From positions 84,287 through 148,286 of the forward strand of contig NZ_SSNI01000014.1 in assembly GCF_010015475.1 (NCBI RefSeq): DNA of 64,000 bases, given 5' to 3'. This document shows positions 27,115-36,878 of the stretch, in pieces. Positions within the stretch are counted from its first letter, which is position 1. Each line of letters opens with the position of its first letter. A program made the position numbers and the translations under genes. Source of the DNA: Pontibacter pamirensis. Its GTDB lineage: Bacteria; Bacteroidota; Bacteroidia; Cytophagales; Hymenobacteraceae. The notes under the pieces are model-generated. The model saw only the letters and a program-made list of their open reading frames with translations, had not been told where the DNA came from and made no database searches.

Positions 27115-27322
27115 CTTGTAGAGGGTAAAAATTTAGGGGGATCTGCGAAAATTAGCTCCTTTTTTGATTAGATCACCTTAAATTTAACAGGGTTGCGCCA
27201 AAAATTCAGTCTGGTTGACTGCAAGTACCCTATAATTACTATATCCCCCCATTATTCCGCACCCACCTTAATTATAGATGATTTTTACAGCTACTTTGTT
27301 AACAATGGCCTTGTATATGTCT

Positions 27323-27330
27323 TAAATTTG
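27323..27330 (+). promoter_or_regulatory. -7 box TAAATTTG, 4 nt before the LTA-synthase-like GTG start
   Basis: A perfect TAnnTTTG. A TTTG at 27295-27298 could be the -33 element, though its 24-bp spacer is long. The start of transcription would fall on or beside the GTG at 27335. Confidence 0.5.
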
Positions 27331-27334
27331 CAGT

Positions 27335-29179
27335 GTGAAAAAGTCTTTCATTTATCAGCCGCTGTACTTCTTTTTCTGGGTGCTGTACTTTATAGTTGCC
27401 AGGGCCCTGTTTTTGATGTACCACGCCGAGCATAGTTCCGAACTTACTACGCCAGAAATTCTAGACACCTTTCTTTACGGCTTGCGGCTGGACTTTTCAT
27501 TTACAGCCTACATCTGTGCCATTCCTTTTTTCTCCCTGTTGCTCGCTGCTTTGTGGCCCAGGCTGAGGGTGCAGGGTTTCATACGTGTATACACTTTTAC
27601 TTTAGTGGTGCTTTTATCGTTTCTGCTTGCAGCGGACTTAGAACTGTACACGTACTGGGGCTTCCGGCTGGATGCCACGCCACTGCAGTACCTGAACACC
27701 CCCGACGAAATGGCCGCCTCAGCCGCTGCCGCTCCCCTGTTCTTGCTGTTGCTGCTTGCTATGGTTCTCAGCAGCGCTTCGGTTATAGTATATAGGCTGT
27801 TTTTCGACCTGGAGAAATTCATTTATCCGCGAAACAAAAGGAATTACAGTGCTTTTTCACTTCTTTACTTGGCATTGCTTGTGCTGCCTATGCGCGGCGG
27901 AGTTCAGCAGATTCCCATCAATCAGAGCGTGGCATATTTCTCCAGTAAGCCTTATGCGAATCATGCTGGATTGAATATGCCCTGGAACCTGATGCATGAC
28001 CTGATAAAGTACAGGAAGGCTGGTAAAAATCCATACAAGTATATGTCGCCGGAGGAGGCTGCGCAACGGGTACAGCACCTCTACGGCGCTACTCCCTTTA
28101 CAGGTTCAGTTCAACAAGATGTTGCTGCAAGCAAGCCTAACGTATTATTTATTATACTGGAAAGCTATACAGCTAAGTTTGTAGAAAGCCTTGGTGGCGA
28201 GCAGGGTGTTACACCAAACTTAGATAGGCTTGCAGCAGAAGGTATAAGCTTTACCAATATTTACGCCAGTGGGGACAGAAGTGAGAAAGGAATGGTTGCG
28301 CTTTTAAGCGGATACCCGGTCCAAACCACAACCTCTATCATCAAAACACCAAAAAAAACAGCGCAACTGCCCCAGCTCAGCAAGGTATTTAAGCAGCAGC
28401 GCTATAGCACCAGCTACTACTATGGAGGCGAGCTGGAATTTGCTAATATCAGATCGTATCTCATGAACGGTGCTTATGACCGCCTCATTGCTAAAGATGA
28501 TTTTCCGGCCAGCAGTTACAACTCGAAATGGGGCGCGCATGATCATATCTTGTTTGAACGGGTGCTGCAGGACTTAAATCAGGAACAAAACCCGTTCTTT
28601 TCAACAGTATATACCCTGAGCAGCCATGAACCATTCGAAATTCCGATAGAGCCAGTTTTTGATGGGAATGACGAGGAGGCGAAGTTCCGGAACAGTGTGT
28701 ACTATACTGACCAAGCGTTAGGTAATTTTATAAAGCAGGCAAAGCAGGAGCCCTGGTGGCAAAACACAATAGTGGTTATAACCGCTGATCACGGCCATGT
28801 AATGCCGGGCAATGATCCACCATATGCGCCATCAAAATACCATATTCCGTTTGTTATCACTGGTGGAGCTATCATAGAGAGAGGGGTTAAAGTGATGACT
28901 ATAGGCTCACAGACAGACATTGCGGCTACATTATTGGCAAAGCTGAACCTTCCGCACCAGGATTTTAACTGGAGCCGCAACTTACTCGAGCCAAGTCCGG
29001 ATTCATTTGCATTTTATGTCTTTAAAGATGGTTTCGGGTATATCACACCTCAGGGCATCCTTACGTTCGACAATAACGCCCAGCAGCCTATTACTTCAGA
29101 TACTGGTATAACAGAAGAACAGCTGAGAAACGGTAAAGCCTATATGCAGTACTCTTTCGAAGACTTTGTAAGGAAATAG
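27335..29179 (+). CDS. LTA-synthase/alkaline-phosphatase superfamily sulfatase (phosphoglycerol or phosphoethanolamine transferase-like)
   Basis: A 614-residue inner-membrane protein with about five helices in the first 190 residues and a periplasmic alkaline-phosphatase-fold domain after about 265. NVLFIILESYTAKFVESLGG holds the first metal-binding Glu276. DRSEKGMVALLSGYP puts Ser316 where the family nucleophile (Thr/Ser) sits. TADHGHVMPG supplies the Asp-His metal ligands. Relatives transfer phosphoglycerol or phosphoethanolamine to lipids or glycans; the product in this Gram-negative is unknown. The start is GTG at 27335. Confidence 0.85.
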   Translation: MKKSFIYQPLYFFFWVLYFIVARALFLMYHAEHSSELTTPEILDTFLYGLRLDFSFTAYICAIPFFSLLLAALWPRLRVQGFIRVYTFTLVVLLSFLLAADLELYTYWGFRLDATPLQYLNTPDEMAASAAAAPLFLLLLLAMVLSSASVIVYRLFFDLEKFIYPRNKRNYSAFSLLYLALLVLPMRGGVQQIPINQSVAYFSSKPYANHAGLNMPWNLMHDLIKYRKAGKNPYKYMSPEEAAQRVQHLYGATPFTGSVQQDVAASKPNVLFIILESYTAKFVESLGGEQGVTPNLDRLAAEGISFTNIYASGDRSEKGMVALLSGYPVQTTTSIIKTPKKTAQLPQLSKVFKQQRYSTSYYYGGELEFANIRSYLMNGAYDRLIAKDDFPASSYNSKWGAHDHILFERVLQDLNQEQNPFFSTVYTLSSHEPFEIPIEPVFDGNDEEAKFRNSVYYTDQALGNFIKQAKQEPWWQNTIVVITADHGHVMPGNDPPYAPSKYHIPFVITGGAIIERGVKVMTIGSQTDIAATLLAKLNLPHQDFNWSRNLLEPSPDSFAFYVFKDGFGYITPQGILTFDNNAQQPITSDTGITEEQLRNGKAYMQYSFEDFVRK

Positions 29180-29311
29180 TGCTTGTTGCTTAGGTATAAA
29201 GCTTAAGGATTATCGCTATACAAGCCTTTCATAGGCACCAACCCTTTACTAATCCAGTAATTAAATATTTAACCCTCAGCCCTTTACTTGCGCTGCCTTT
29301 TGGCAACATGA

Positions 29312-29344
29312 TTGCGATAGTAAGGCAGAAAATTCTTATCTTTG
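29312..29344 (+). promoter_or_regulatory. mtaB promoter
   Basis: TTG (29312-29314), a 22-bp spacer and TATCTTTG (29337-29344). The ATG is only 10 nt after the box, so the leader would be about 3-6 nt. Confidence 0.6.
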
Positions 29345-29354
29345 CACCCTGATT

Positions 29355-30674
29355 ATGAAAAAAGTAGCTTTTTATACCTTAGGCTGTAAGTTGAATTATT
29401 CTGAAACCAGCACTATTGGGCGCATTTTCCAGGAGCGTGGGTTTGAGAAGGTGGAGTTTACCGACTCCCCTGATATCTACGTCATCAACACCTGCTCAGT
29501 AACGGATAATGCTGATAAGAAGTGTCGTAAGATTGTGAAGGAAGCGCTGAAGCATTCTCCGAATGCCTTCATCACTATTGTCGGCTGTTATGCGCAACTG
29601 AAACCAAAGGAGATTTCAGAGATTCCGGGAGTAGATGCCGTGCTGGGGGCAGCCGAAAAGTTTCAGTTAGTTGATATACTGGAGACATTCGAGAAAAAGG
29701 ACAAAGCAGAAATCTATGCCAGCCCTATCTCTGAGGCAAACACTTTCTATAACTCCTACTCTTTCGGCGACCGTACCCGCACCTTCCTGAAGGTACAGGA
29801 CGGCTGTGACTATTCATGCTCATTCTGTACTATACCGCTGGCCCGGGGCAACAGCCGTTCTGACAGCATAGACAATGTGGTGCGGTCTGCGGGTGAAATT
29901 GCGGAATCGGGTGTGAAGGAGATTGTGCTTACAGGCGTTAATACCGGTGACTTTGGCATACAAGATGGCAAGCGCGTAGAAACTTTCTTTGAGCTTGTTA
30001 AGGAGCTGGATAAGGTGGAAGGCATTGACCGTTTCCGTATCTCATCTATTGAGCCGAACCTGCTGAAAGACGAAATTATCTCTTTTGTGGCGCAGAGCAA
30101 TCGCTTTATGCCCCACTTCCATGTGCCGCTGCAGTCTGGCTCCAACAAAGTCTTAAAGCTGATGCGTCGCCGTTACCAGCGTGAGCTGTATGCTGATCGC
30201 GTAGCAACCATAAAGCAACTGATGCCGCACTGCTGCATCGGTGTGGATGTGATTGTGGGCTTTCCCGGCGAAACGGAGGAAGACTTTCTGGAGACCTATA
30301 ACTTCCTGAACGAGCTGGATGTAAGCTACCTGCACGTGTTTCCTTACTCTGAGCGCGAAAACACCCTGGCTCCGGAAATGCCGGATAAGGTAACGAACAA
30401 AGACCGCAACCGCCGCGCTGATATGCTTCGCATCCTGTCAGAGAAAAAGAAACGGAACTTCTACGAACAGAATATTGGCCATGAATTTAACGTCTTGTTT
30501 GAGGACGATGTAAAAGACGGCCTTATGGAAGGCTGGACGGAGAACTATGTACGCGTAGTAGCTAAATATGACCCCGTGCTGGTGAACGAGACAAGGCACG
30601 TACGCCTGACTCAGCTAAACCCTGCCGGATTGATGGAGGCAGAAGAAACTTACCAGGAACTGCTGAAACATTAG
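29355..30674 (+). CDS. mtaB: tRNA threonylcarbamoyladenosine methylthiotransferase
   Basis: Adds the methylthio group to t6A37, making ms2t6A in ANN-decoding tRNAs. The 439-residue radical-SAM protein begins with the UPF0004 domain (LGCKLNYSET, Cys11; further cluster cysteines at NTCSVT and GCYAQ). The radical-SAM triad is CDYSCSFC (Cys151, 155, 158), and a TRAM domain ends it. CKLNYSE rather than CQMN separates MtaB from MiaB. Confidence 0.95.
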   Translation: MKKVAFYTLGCKLNYSETSTIGRIFQERGFEKVEFTDSPDIYVINTCSVTDNADKKCRKIVKEALKHSPNAFITIVGCYAQLKPKEISEIPGVDAVLGAAEKFQLVDILETFEKKDKAEIYASPISEANTFYNSYSFGDRTRTFLKVQDGCDYSCSFCTIPLARGNSRSDSIDNVVRSAGEIAESGVKEIVLTGVNTGDFGIQDGKRVETFFELVKELDKVEGIDRFRISSIEPNLLKDEIISFVAQSNRFMPHFHVPLQSGSNKVLKLMRRRYQRELYADRVATIKQLMPHCCIGVDVIVGFPGETEEDFLETYNFLNELDVSYLHVFPYSERENTLAPEMPDKVTNKDRNRRADMLRILSEKKKRNFYEQNIGHEFNVLFEDDVKDGLMEGWTENYVRVVAKYDPVLVNETRHVRLTQLNPAGLMEAEETYQELLKH

Positions 30675-30799
30675 ATATGTTTAAACTTTGTTTTTGCAGC
30701 GCAAAGGATGATATTTAAAGTTGACCTTAGGTATTTGGTAAAGTTTAGTGTTATATTTAAACTGATAATTCTTTCAACAAATCAAAACCCAAAGAAATA

Positions 30800-31408
30800 G
30801 TGAAAGTTCTAAAGATTTCCTTAGGCCTGGCAATGGCTGCTTCCTTAATGTCAGCCTGCACAGAAGCGCCCAAAGTAGAAGGAGTAAACACACCCACAAC
30901 CGGCGAAGTTGCTGGTGTACATGACATTGTATATGTTAATTCTGATTCGCTACTTACGAACTACGAATACTTTAAAGATGTTCGTACCCGCCTGCAGGGC
31001 AAAGGTGAGAAGGCAGAACAGAATCTTCGTTCACAGGCAGAGGCTTTCCAGAAAGAAGTTGAAAGGTATCAGCAGACGGGCCAGAACATGAGTGAGCAGC
31101 AGAGAGCTCAAACAGAGCAGCGCCTGCAGCAAAAGCAACAGCAGTTGCAGCAACTGCAGCAAACCGCTGGTAACGAACTGGCCGGCGAAGAGTCTGAGGA
31201 AATGAAGAAAATCTATGACCGCGTAGAAGAGTACCTCAAGAAACTGAGCGAGGAAAAAGGTTATGAGATGGTATTAACGTACTCTCGCGGCAGCAGTGCC
31301 ATTCTTTACAGCGATCCTTCACGTGATATCACTTCTGAAGTGGTGAGTGGCCTCAACGAGGCTTACACAACTGAAAAAGCTGCTGCTGATACAACAGCTA
31401 CAAAATAG
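30800..31408 (+). CDS. OmpH/Skp-family protein, predicted lipoprotein
   Basis: A 202-residue Skp-like periplasmic chaperone candidate. The lipobox is SLMSAC (Cys20), so it is probably lipid-anchored, unlike soluble E. coli Skp. After a strand HDIVYVNSDSLLTNYEYF comes a long Gln/Glu-rich coiled coil (about 65-150), then the closing strand GYEMVLTYSRGSSAILY. The start is GTG at 30800. Confidence 0.85.
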   Translation: MKVLKISLGLAMAASLMSACTEAPKVEGVNTPTTGEVAGVHDIVYVNSDSLLTNYEYFKDVRTRLQGKGEKAEQNLRSQAEAFQKEVERYQQTGQNMSEQQRAQTEQRLQQKQQQLQQLQQTAGNELAGEESEEMKKIYDRVEEYLKKLSEEKGYEMVLTYSRGSSAILYSDPSRDITSEVVSGLNEAYTTEKAAADTTATK

Positions 31409-31426
31409 TCCGATATCATATTCTAC

Positions 31427-31461
31427 AAAAAAACCTCTGCTATACCAGCAGCGGTTTTTTT
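31427..31461. terminator. Bidirectional terminator between convergent genes
   Basis: A 15-bp stem with one mismatch, with seven A on the left arm and seven T on the right, between the OmpH-like gene and the ABC permease gene. Confidence 0.8.
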
Positions 31462-31489
31462 ATGACCAAACTATCTTTTGCAGCTATGC

Positions 31490-32731
31490 TTATTCGTATC
31501 TGAGAGAATCGATAGGGTCCAGTTTAGAGGCTTTGGAGGCAGGATAATAACCTGATACAACACCCACAAACACGCAAATCGTCATTCCTACCACTACCCA
31601 AAGCCAGGGCACTATAAAGCCGCCTTCTCCAATCATAGAGACGATGCCGTTCCCCATCATCACACCTAACAATACCCCTACAAAACCACCGAGAATACAG
31701 ATGACGATAGCTTCAATCAGGAATTGCTGGCGAATCTGGAAAGCAGTAGCACCCAATGCTTTACGCACTCCAATTTCCCGGGTACGCTCGTTCACAGACA
31801 CCATCATAATGTTCATCAAACCAACAGAGGCACCCAACAGGGTAATAAAACCGATGATGAAACCTCCGATTTTCAGGTATCCGGAAATTTCATCGAGGCT
31901 CTGCACCAGCGAATCACTCCTCCTGATTTCAAACGAATCCTCCTGCCCCAGTGCGTCCTGCCGTATCTTCCGCATGATTCCGGTGGCCTCGCCCATCACA
32001 TAGTTCAATTCATCTGCCCTGTGAATGGCCGTTTTAATCGTAAAGTTAAGCGTAGCATCACCTGTTCGTGGAATCTGACGCCCCGTTTCCAGGGGTATAA
32101 TGATACGGCGGTCGTCGCTGCCGCCCATGCTGCTTCCCTTCTTCTCCAACTGACCAATCACTTTAAAGCGCCGTCCCAGAAAAGTGACGAAATTGCCTAC
32201 AGCTTCTGTATTTTTAAATAAAGTGGTCGCTATTTCATCGCCGATAATAGCAACATTTATACCCTGCTCATGCTCAAATGGTGAGAAATCACGTCCTTTC
32301 GCAAGGTTAATGTTGTTGTTAAGCATGTAGTTTTCATCCCCGGCAGTGATGTTGACATTCGGATTAGTTTTTTCTGTATCGCTTTTTACCACAGTGGCGC
32401 CCGAAATATGCGCAGATAAGCTTACACGCGCATCATCAGGCATTTGCTCCTTGTACATCACCGCCTGGTTGTAGGAGATAACAGGGTAAACTTTTTCAGC
32501 GCGGCCTTCACTTCTACCCCTGTTGTTCATGCCGGCTTGGCGAATATCGAAAGCATTTGCCCCAAGATTGGAAAAGGTTTGCGTAAGAGAGTACTTCATG
32601 CTGTCTACAGCCGTTAGTATACCAACCAAAGACATAATACCAATAGCGATGATGAGGCCCGTTAGTACTGTCCGCAGCAGGTTCCCATGTATCGACCGGA
32701 GGCCCTCCAGAATATTTTCTACTAAATTCAT
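31490..32731 (-). CDS. ABC transporter permease (MacB/FtsX-like)
   Basis: A 413-residue inner-membrane subunit with a MacB_PCD periplasmic domain. TM1 is about 20-42 (VLTGLIIAIGIMSLVGIL); the periplasmic region runs to about 280; three helices follow (about 287-310, 335-360, 375-398), with the coupling motif NERTREIGVRKALGA between them. ABC complexes of this type are mechanotransmitters exporting macrolides, lipoproteins or peptides. No ATPase gene is adjacent, so its partner is elsewhere. Confidence 0.9.
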   Translation of the reverse strand: MNLVENILEGLRSIHGNLLRTVLTGLIIAIGIMSLVGILTAVDSMKYSLTQTFSNLGANAFDIRQAGMNNRGRSEGRAEKVYPVISYNQAVMYKEQMPDDARVSLSAHISGATVVKSDTEKTNPNVNITAGDENYMLNNNINLAKGRDFSPFEHEQGINVAIIGDEIATTLFKNTEAVGNFVTFLGRRFKVIGQLEKKGSSMGGSDDRRIIIPLETGRQIPRTGDATLNFTIKTAIHRADELNYVMGEATGIMRKIRQDALGQEDSFEIRRSDSLVQSLDEISGYLKIGGFIIGFITLLGASVGLMNIMMVSVNERTREIGVRKALGATAFQIRQQFLIEAIVICILGGFVGVLLGVMMGNGIVSMIGEGGFIVPWLWVVVGMTICVFVGVVSGYYPASKASKLDPIDSLRYE

Positions 32732-32864
32732 ATGCTTGGATGATGTGCGCTTTGTTACTATTTTACGTTATGTAATCTTATAAGGGCATTGCTTCTAAGT
32801 TAATGCCATTTAATGAATTAAAAATCGATTTTATACATTGAGCCATATTTTAAAGACGAACAGC

Positions 32865-34130
32865 ATGTTTTTCCGTACCACCACGCTTATTCTGACACTA
32901 TTTCTACTTTCATTTTCATCCATCGCCAGCACGATTCTGCTGCCAATGGATGAAACTCAGAAAGACCACCTAAAGTCTTATGGTGTTGCCTATTGGGCGC
33001 TGGGTAAAAATGTTTCTGTAGACTGGCTGTTGAATTACCGTGGGGGCAGTTTCGCCTTTCAGCATGCACCACAGCTGGAAAATGAGCTGATCGTGCGGGG
33101 CGTGAGCTATAAAGTAATATCTGATGCCCAATACAACAGCATCTTAACAGAAATTAGCAACCCGGAGGCTAATATGGACATCATGAAGCTGGAGAAGGTG
33201 CCGAAGGTGGCGGTGTACTCTCCTAAATCCAAAATGCCCTGGGATGACGCTGTAACGCTGGTACTAACGTATGCCGAGATTCCTTATGACATCATATATG
33301 ACGAAGAGATTGTGAATGGCGAGCTGCCAAAGTACGATTGGCTGCACCTGCACCACGAGGACTTTACGGGCCAGTATGGCAAGTTTTATGCAAGTTACCG
33401 GCACTACCCCTGGTACCAGGAGCAACAGCATGAGTTAGAAGAATCAGCTGCCAAGCTAGGTTTTAACAAAGTATCGGAGATGAAGTTAGGGGTGGCGAAA
33501 AGGATAAAAGAGTTTTGTGCAGGTGGCGGCTTTTTGTTTGCTATGTGCTCTGCCACCGACACCTATGATATTGCCCTGGCTGCTGAGGGTGTAGATATAG
33601 TGGAAGCGATGTTTGATGGTGACGGAGCAGACCCGCAGGCACAACAGAAGCTGGATTATGAAAAGACAATCGCTTTCCGCGATTTTAGAATATCCCGCAA
33701 CCCGCTGGAGTACGAGTACTCTAACATAGACGTACAGCCGCAGGAAAGGCCGGTAACAGAGGCAAACGATTACTTTCAGCTGTTCACCTTTTCTGCCAAG
33801 TGGGACCCGATTCCGACAATGCTCACGCAAAACCATGAGAAAACCATCAAAGGTTTCATGGGGCAGACAACCGCCTTCAGAAAAAGACTGGTAAAGCCTG
33901 AAGTGGTGGTAATGGGCGAAAACAGTGAGTTATCTGAAATCCGCTATATGCACGGCACCTACGCCCGCGGCACCTGGACGTTTTACGGCGGCCACGATCC
34001 GGAAGACTACCAGCACTTAGTAGGTGAAGACCCCACTGACCTGGCGCTGCATCCGAACTCACCAGGCTACCGCCTTATCCTGAACAACATCCTATTTCCT
34101 GCCGCCAAAAAGAAGAAGCAAAAAACCTGA
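32865..34130 (+). CDS. Secreted conserved Bacteroidota protein (often labelled asparagine synthetase B, without its domains)
   Basis: A 421-residue protein. ATG 32865 gives a clean signal peptide (MFFRTTTLILTLFLLSFSS); the TTG at 32838 is less likely. Blocks such as VAYWALGKNVSVDWLLNYRG, WLHLHHEDFTGQYGKFY and CAGGGFLFAMCSATDTYDIA look conserved. The last recalls a glutamine-amidotransferase-like or glycoside-hydrolase accessory fold with a Cys in a turn. I find neither the N-terminal Cys nor the SGGLDS ATP site of true AsnB, so that name seems wrong. Function unknown, probably periplasmic. Confidence 0.6.
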   Translation: MFFRTTTLILTLFLLSFSSIASTILLPMDETQKDHLKSYGVAYWALGKNVSVDWLLNYRGGSFAFQHAPQLENELIVRGVSYKVISDAQYNSILTEISNPEANMDIMKLEKVPKVAVYSPKSKMPWDDAVTLVLTYAEIPYDIIYDEEIVNGELPKYDWLHLHHEDFTGQYGKFYASYRHYPWYQEQQHELEESAAKLGFNKVSEMKLGVAKRIKEFCAGGGFLFAMCSATDTYDIALAAEGVDIVEAMFDGDGADPQAQQKLDYEKTIAFRDFRISRNPLEYEYSNIDVQPQERPVTEANDYFQLFTFSAKWDPIPTMLTQNHEKTIKGFMGQTTAFRKRLVKPEVVVMGENSELSEIRYMHGTYARGTWTFYGGHDPEDYQHLVGEDPTDLALHPNSPGYRLILNNILFPAAKKKKQKT

Positions 34131-34173
34131 TTGCATTTAACATTTATCACCTCTTACATAAGGGGAATAAAAG

Positions 34174-34210
34174 CAGGAACGGCTGAAGAATACCTCTTCA
34201 GCCGTTCCTG
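34174..34210. terminator. Strong bidirectional terminator
   Basis: A perfect 16-bp stem, CAGGAACGGCTGAAGA with its complement, around ATACC, between convergent genes. Confidence 0.85.
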
Positions 34211-34239
34211 TTATTGATAAATGACACATGTCAAATGTA

Positions 34240-34845
34240 TCAGTGCATTCGGTCAGCCCTTGGTGACAGGTTACGGATGATGTTGGCTTCAATGGCCAGA
34301 AGCTCTTTCAGGCGCGCGTCTACAACCGCTGCCGGCATATATTCCTTTGCGAGCTTTACGAAGCTTACATAGTGCCCGGCCTCTGATACCATCAGCTCAT
34401 AATAAAACTGCTGCAGGCCTTCATCGGCAATGTTCTTCCAGAGCAGTTTAAAGCGCTCGCAGCTGCGGGCTTCAATGAGGGCATTCACCAGCAGGTGGTC
34501 CATCAGCTGGCGTTCCCGCTTGTCACCTTTCCGGATATGCTTGGTGAGTTCCACCACGTATTCATCCGGGCGGTTGCGGCCCAAGCTGTAGCCGCGCTTT
34601 TTCAGCTCGGCCAACACCCGCTCAAAGTGGCTCCACTCCTCTGCCACCAGGTCTGTCATCTCCTCTACCAGCCTTTCTTTGTCAGGATATTTTACAATAA
34701 GTGATATACCGGACGTAGCGGCTTTCTGCTCGCAATAGGCGTGGTCTACTAATATTTCTTCTATGTTCTTTTCCGCAATGTTTACCCAGCGGGGGTCAGT
34801 GGGCAACTCTAAGCGAAGAATGGTTTTAGTTGGCTGATCAGACAT
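34240..34845 (-). CDS. miaE: tRNA-(ms2io6A) hydroxylase
   Basis: Hydroxylates the isopentenyl group of ms2i6A37 in tRNA. The 201-residue diiron ferritin-like protein shows the carboxylate/histidine pattern: DHAYCEQKAAT, EEWSHFERVL, ALIEARSCERF and SEAGHYVSFV supply Glu and ExxH ligands. The substrate-forming miaB is also in this window (41713), but not linked. Confidence 0.92.
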   Translation of the reverse strand: MSDQPTKTILRLELPTDPRWVNIAEKNIEEILVDHAYCEQKAATSGISLIVKYPDKERLVEEMTDLVAEEWSHFERVLAELKKRGYSLGRNRPDEYVVELTKHIRKGDKRERQLMDHLLVNALIEARSCERFKLLWKNIADEGLQQFYYELMVSEAGHYVSFVKLAKEYMPAAVVDARLKELLAIEANIIRNLSPRADRMH

Positions 34846-34904
34846 AAAGTAGGCGTATTAAGCGGGAATCCAGAAAAGATAAAAAAGCAGCAGACAATTA
34901 GAAA

Positions 34905-36866
34905 TCAGTCAAAGAACATCCACTTCAGTCCAAACGTGAAGCTGCGGCGCATTCCAGGGTAATAAGGTGTAACAAAGTATACCGGCTCCAGCAACTGGTC
35001 ATTCACGTGGCTCATCTTCACAAAAAGGTTTACTGTTTTGATGTCTGCATTCAGAAAAACATCAACCACCGGATATCCTTGCACCTGGAAATGGTCCTGC
35101 ACATAAAACTGCTGTGTTACAGGCATGTAAGCATCGGCATAGTAACTGGACATATAAGTTGTCTGAACTCCTACCTGGCTGAACAAAGCTTGCTTGAACA
35201 GAAAGCCTTCAATATAAATAGTTGACTCCAGCAGAAAGTCCGGTATCCTGACTTTATCTGCTTCATCCGTATTAGTATAGGCCACCAGGTTCTTGAAGTG
35301 TACAGGCCCAAAGCGTATATGGTGCAACAGGTCCGCCCCCCACAGCCGCTGGTTTCCGCTCAATTGCTGCGGTTCGGCACTCTCATTAAAGAAGATATGG
35401 CGCTTGATGTTGGTATAGTGGGCATTCAGTTTCACAAACTGGCGTGTGCCAAACGCACCAGCATAACCTACACCAATACGATCCGTCACAGAGGTTTCGA
35501 AATCATTTTCCCACAGGAAATGGTTGCTTAGCATGTAGTCTTCTACCCGGGAAGGTGAAAAGAGCGTTCGCTCCAGGGTGGCAAAAGCACCTCCGATACG
35601 GGCTCTGCCTTTGACGCGGTAATCAGAACCCAACTGGTACTCTGCTTCTCCGGTCAATTCTGCCAGGTTCTTGTACATAAGCCTGATATCACCACCTATC
35701 AAAACCTGGTTATATGCATCACTTTTATCCACAGAAACGTATGTGGGGCTGCTATCTGTAGGTGTTGACTGTTGCGCATTATAAACCATTGTGGCGTTAC
35801 GCAATTTGGCGTAGGCGTTGTAAGACGAGAGCTTATAGTTACCTGTTAACCCAAATGTGTTCTGTAGTTCTTTGTAATTCGTGATGTCAATTGTACGGAG
35901 TCGACTCAGTTTGTAGTCTGGGTAAATCGCAAAAACGTTATTGAGGCTTCCATTCGAAGCTTCCAGATAGCTATCAATGGTTGTTCTATAATTTGTAAGG
36001 GTTGTGTCTTCAAACCTGTTCTGCTGCCTCCTCCAGTCCAGCACATGATAGACCTTCAGGTTCTCTTTCGCCAGCCTGTAGATTTGCATCAGGTGGAAAT
36101 TGTTCCGGGTTTCCTGATTCAACGCTGTGGTAAGCTGTACCGGTGCCTCTTCAAAGCGGGAAAGAATCGAGGGCGCTGCCACATCATCCTGAAAGGTAGT
36201 ATCAGGTATAATACCCCCTGTTTCAACCTGCTCTACCCTCATAAAAGTAAAGTTAAAGAACAGGTTGTAGTTTTCATTTTCGGAGCGATAATGTGAGAAC
36301 ACTTTGATCGCCTGGTTGTCCAGAAAGCTCCTTGCTCTCCTGTCTCCGGCTGCCGGACCTATTTGCTGGTTTGCCGTGATGATCTGGTAAGCTGCGCCAG
36401 CATTCCAACGGGGGGTAATGTTGCGCGTATGCAAGCCTTCAAAGACCTGCTCTCCCCGCGCACCCTGCACATAGAAAAGATGGGTATAGGGAGAGCGGGT
36501 ATTAAAATAATTGATTTCATAGGGGTCATAGGCATAGCGGTCAAAGGCATTTTTGCCCAGCCTCACTCCAATTTTTTGTGGCGGGTAGTAGAAAAGAGGC
36601 TGCGCCGCAGTACCTGTATTCCCCAGATGTTGGTAAAAGGAGGTGTCGTTGTACCAGAAACGCTCATTCTGTAAGTTACTCAGTGAAGTATCTATCGGCT
36701 GTTCTAGGTAACGGCCTCTCAACACATCCTGTGCATAGAGTTGCAGGGTTGTTTTCGGGCTGTAGTATAGCTTGGTAGTATCATCTATTATCTGGGAGTA
36801 TGCAGCCTGGCTTAAGAATAGCAAACCAAGAAAGGGAAGAATAAAGGCTATTATCTTTTTTTTCAC
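34905..36866 (-). CDS. Putative porin (Porin_10-like outer-membrane beta-barrel)
   Basis: A 653-residue outer-membrane protein with a signal peptide (about 1-24, ending AAYSQ). The rest is rich in alternating aromatic/polar strands and ends in a barrel-like aromatic C-terminus (FGLKWMFFD). YYSPKTTLQLYAQDVLRGRY-like and YFNTRSPYTHLFYVQG are typical of the Bacteroidota putative-porin family. What passes through it is unknown. The start is GTG at 36866, 4 nt after a TAATTTTG box. Confidence 0.85.
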   Translation of the reverse strand: MKKKIIAFILPFLGLLFLSQAAYSQIIDDTTKLYYSPKTTLQLYAQDVLRGRYLEQPIDTSLSNLQNERFWYNDTSFYQHLGNTGTAAQPLFYYPPQKIGVRLGKNAFDRYAYDPYEINYFNTRSPYTHLFYVQGARGEQVFEGLHTRNITPRWNAGAAYQIITANQQIGPAAGDRRARSFLDNQAIKVFSHYRSENENYNLFFNFTFMRVEQVETGGIIPDTTFQDDVAAPSILSRFEEAPVQLTTALNQETRNNFHLMQIYRLAKENLKVYHVLDWRRQQNRFEDTTLTNYRTTIDSYLEASNGSLNNVFAIYPDYKLSRLRTIDITNYKELQNTFGLTGNYKLSSYNAYAKLRNATMVYNAQQSTPTDSSPTYVSVDKSDAYNQVLIGGDIRLMYKNLAELTGEAEYQLGSDYRVKGRARIGGAFATLERTLFSPSRVEDYMLSNHFLWENDFETSVTDRIGVGYAGAFGTRQFVKLNAHYTNIKRHIFFNESAEPQQLSGNQRLWGADLLHHIRFGPVHFKNLVAYTNTDEADKVRIPDFLLESTIYIEGFLFKQALFSQVGVQTTYMSSYYADAYMPVTQQFYVQDHFQVQGYPVVDVFLNADIKTVNLFVKMSHVNDQLLEPVYFVTPYYPGMRRSFTFGLKWMFFD

Positions 36867-36870
36867 GTCG

Positions 36871-36878
36871 CAAAATTA
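36871..36878 (-). promoter_or_regulatory. -7 box TAATTTTG, almost touching the porin start
   Basis: A perfect TAnnTTTG on the minus strand, 4 nt before the GTG start. No clear -33 element is seen. Confidence 0.45.

Noticed and set aside
27193..27435. 80-codon plus-strand ORF before the LTA-synthase-like gene
   Set aside because: Overlaps the promoter and the N-terminus of the real gene in another frame.
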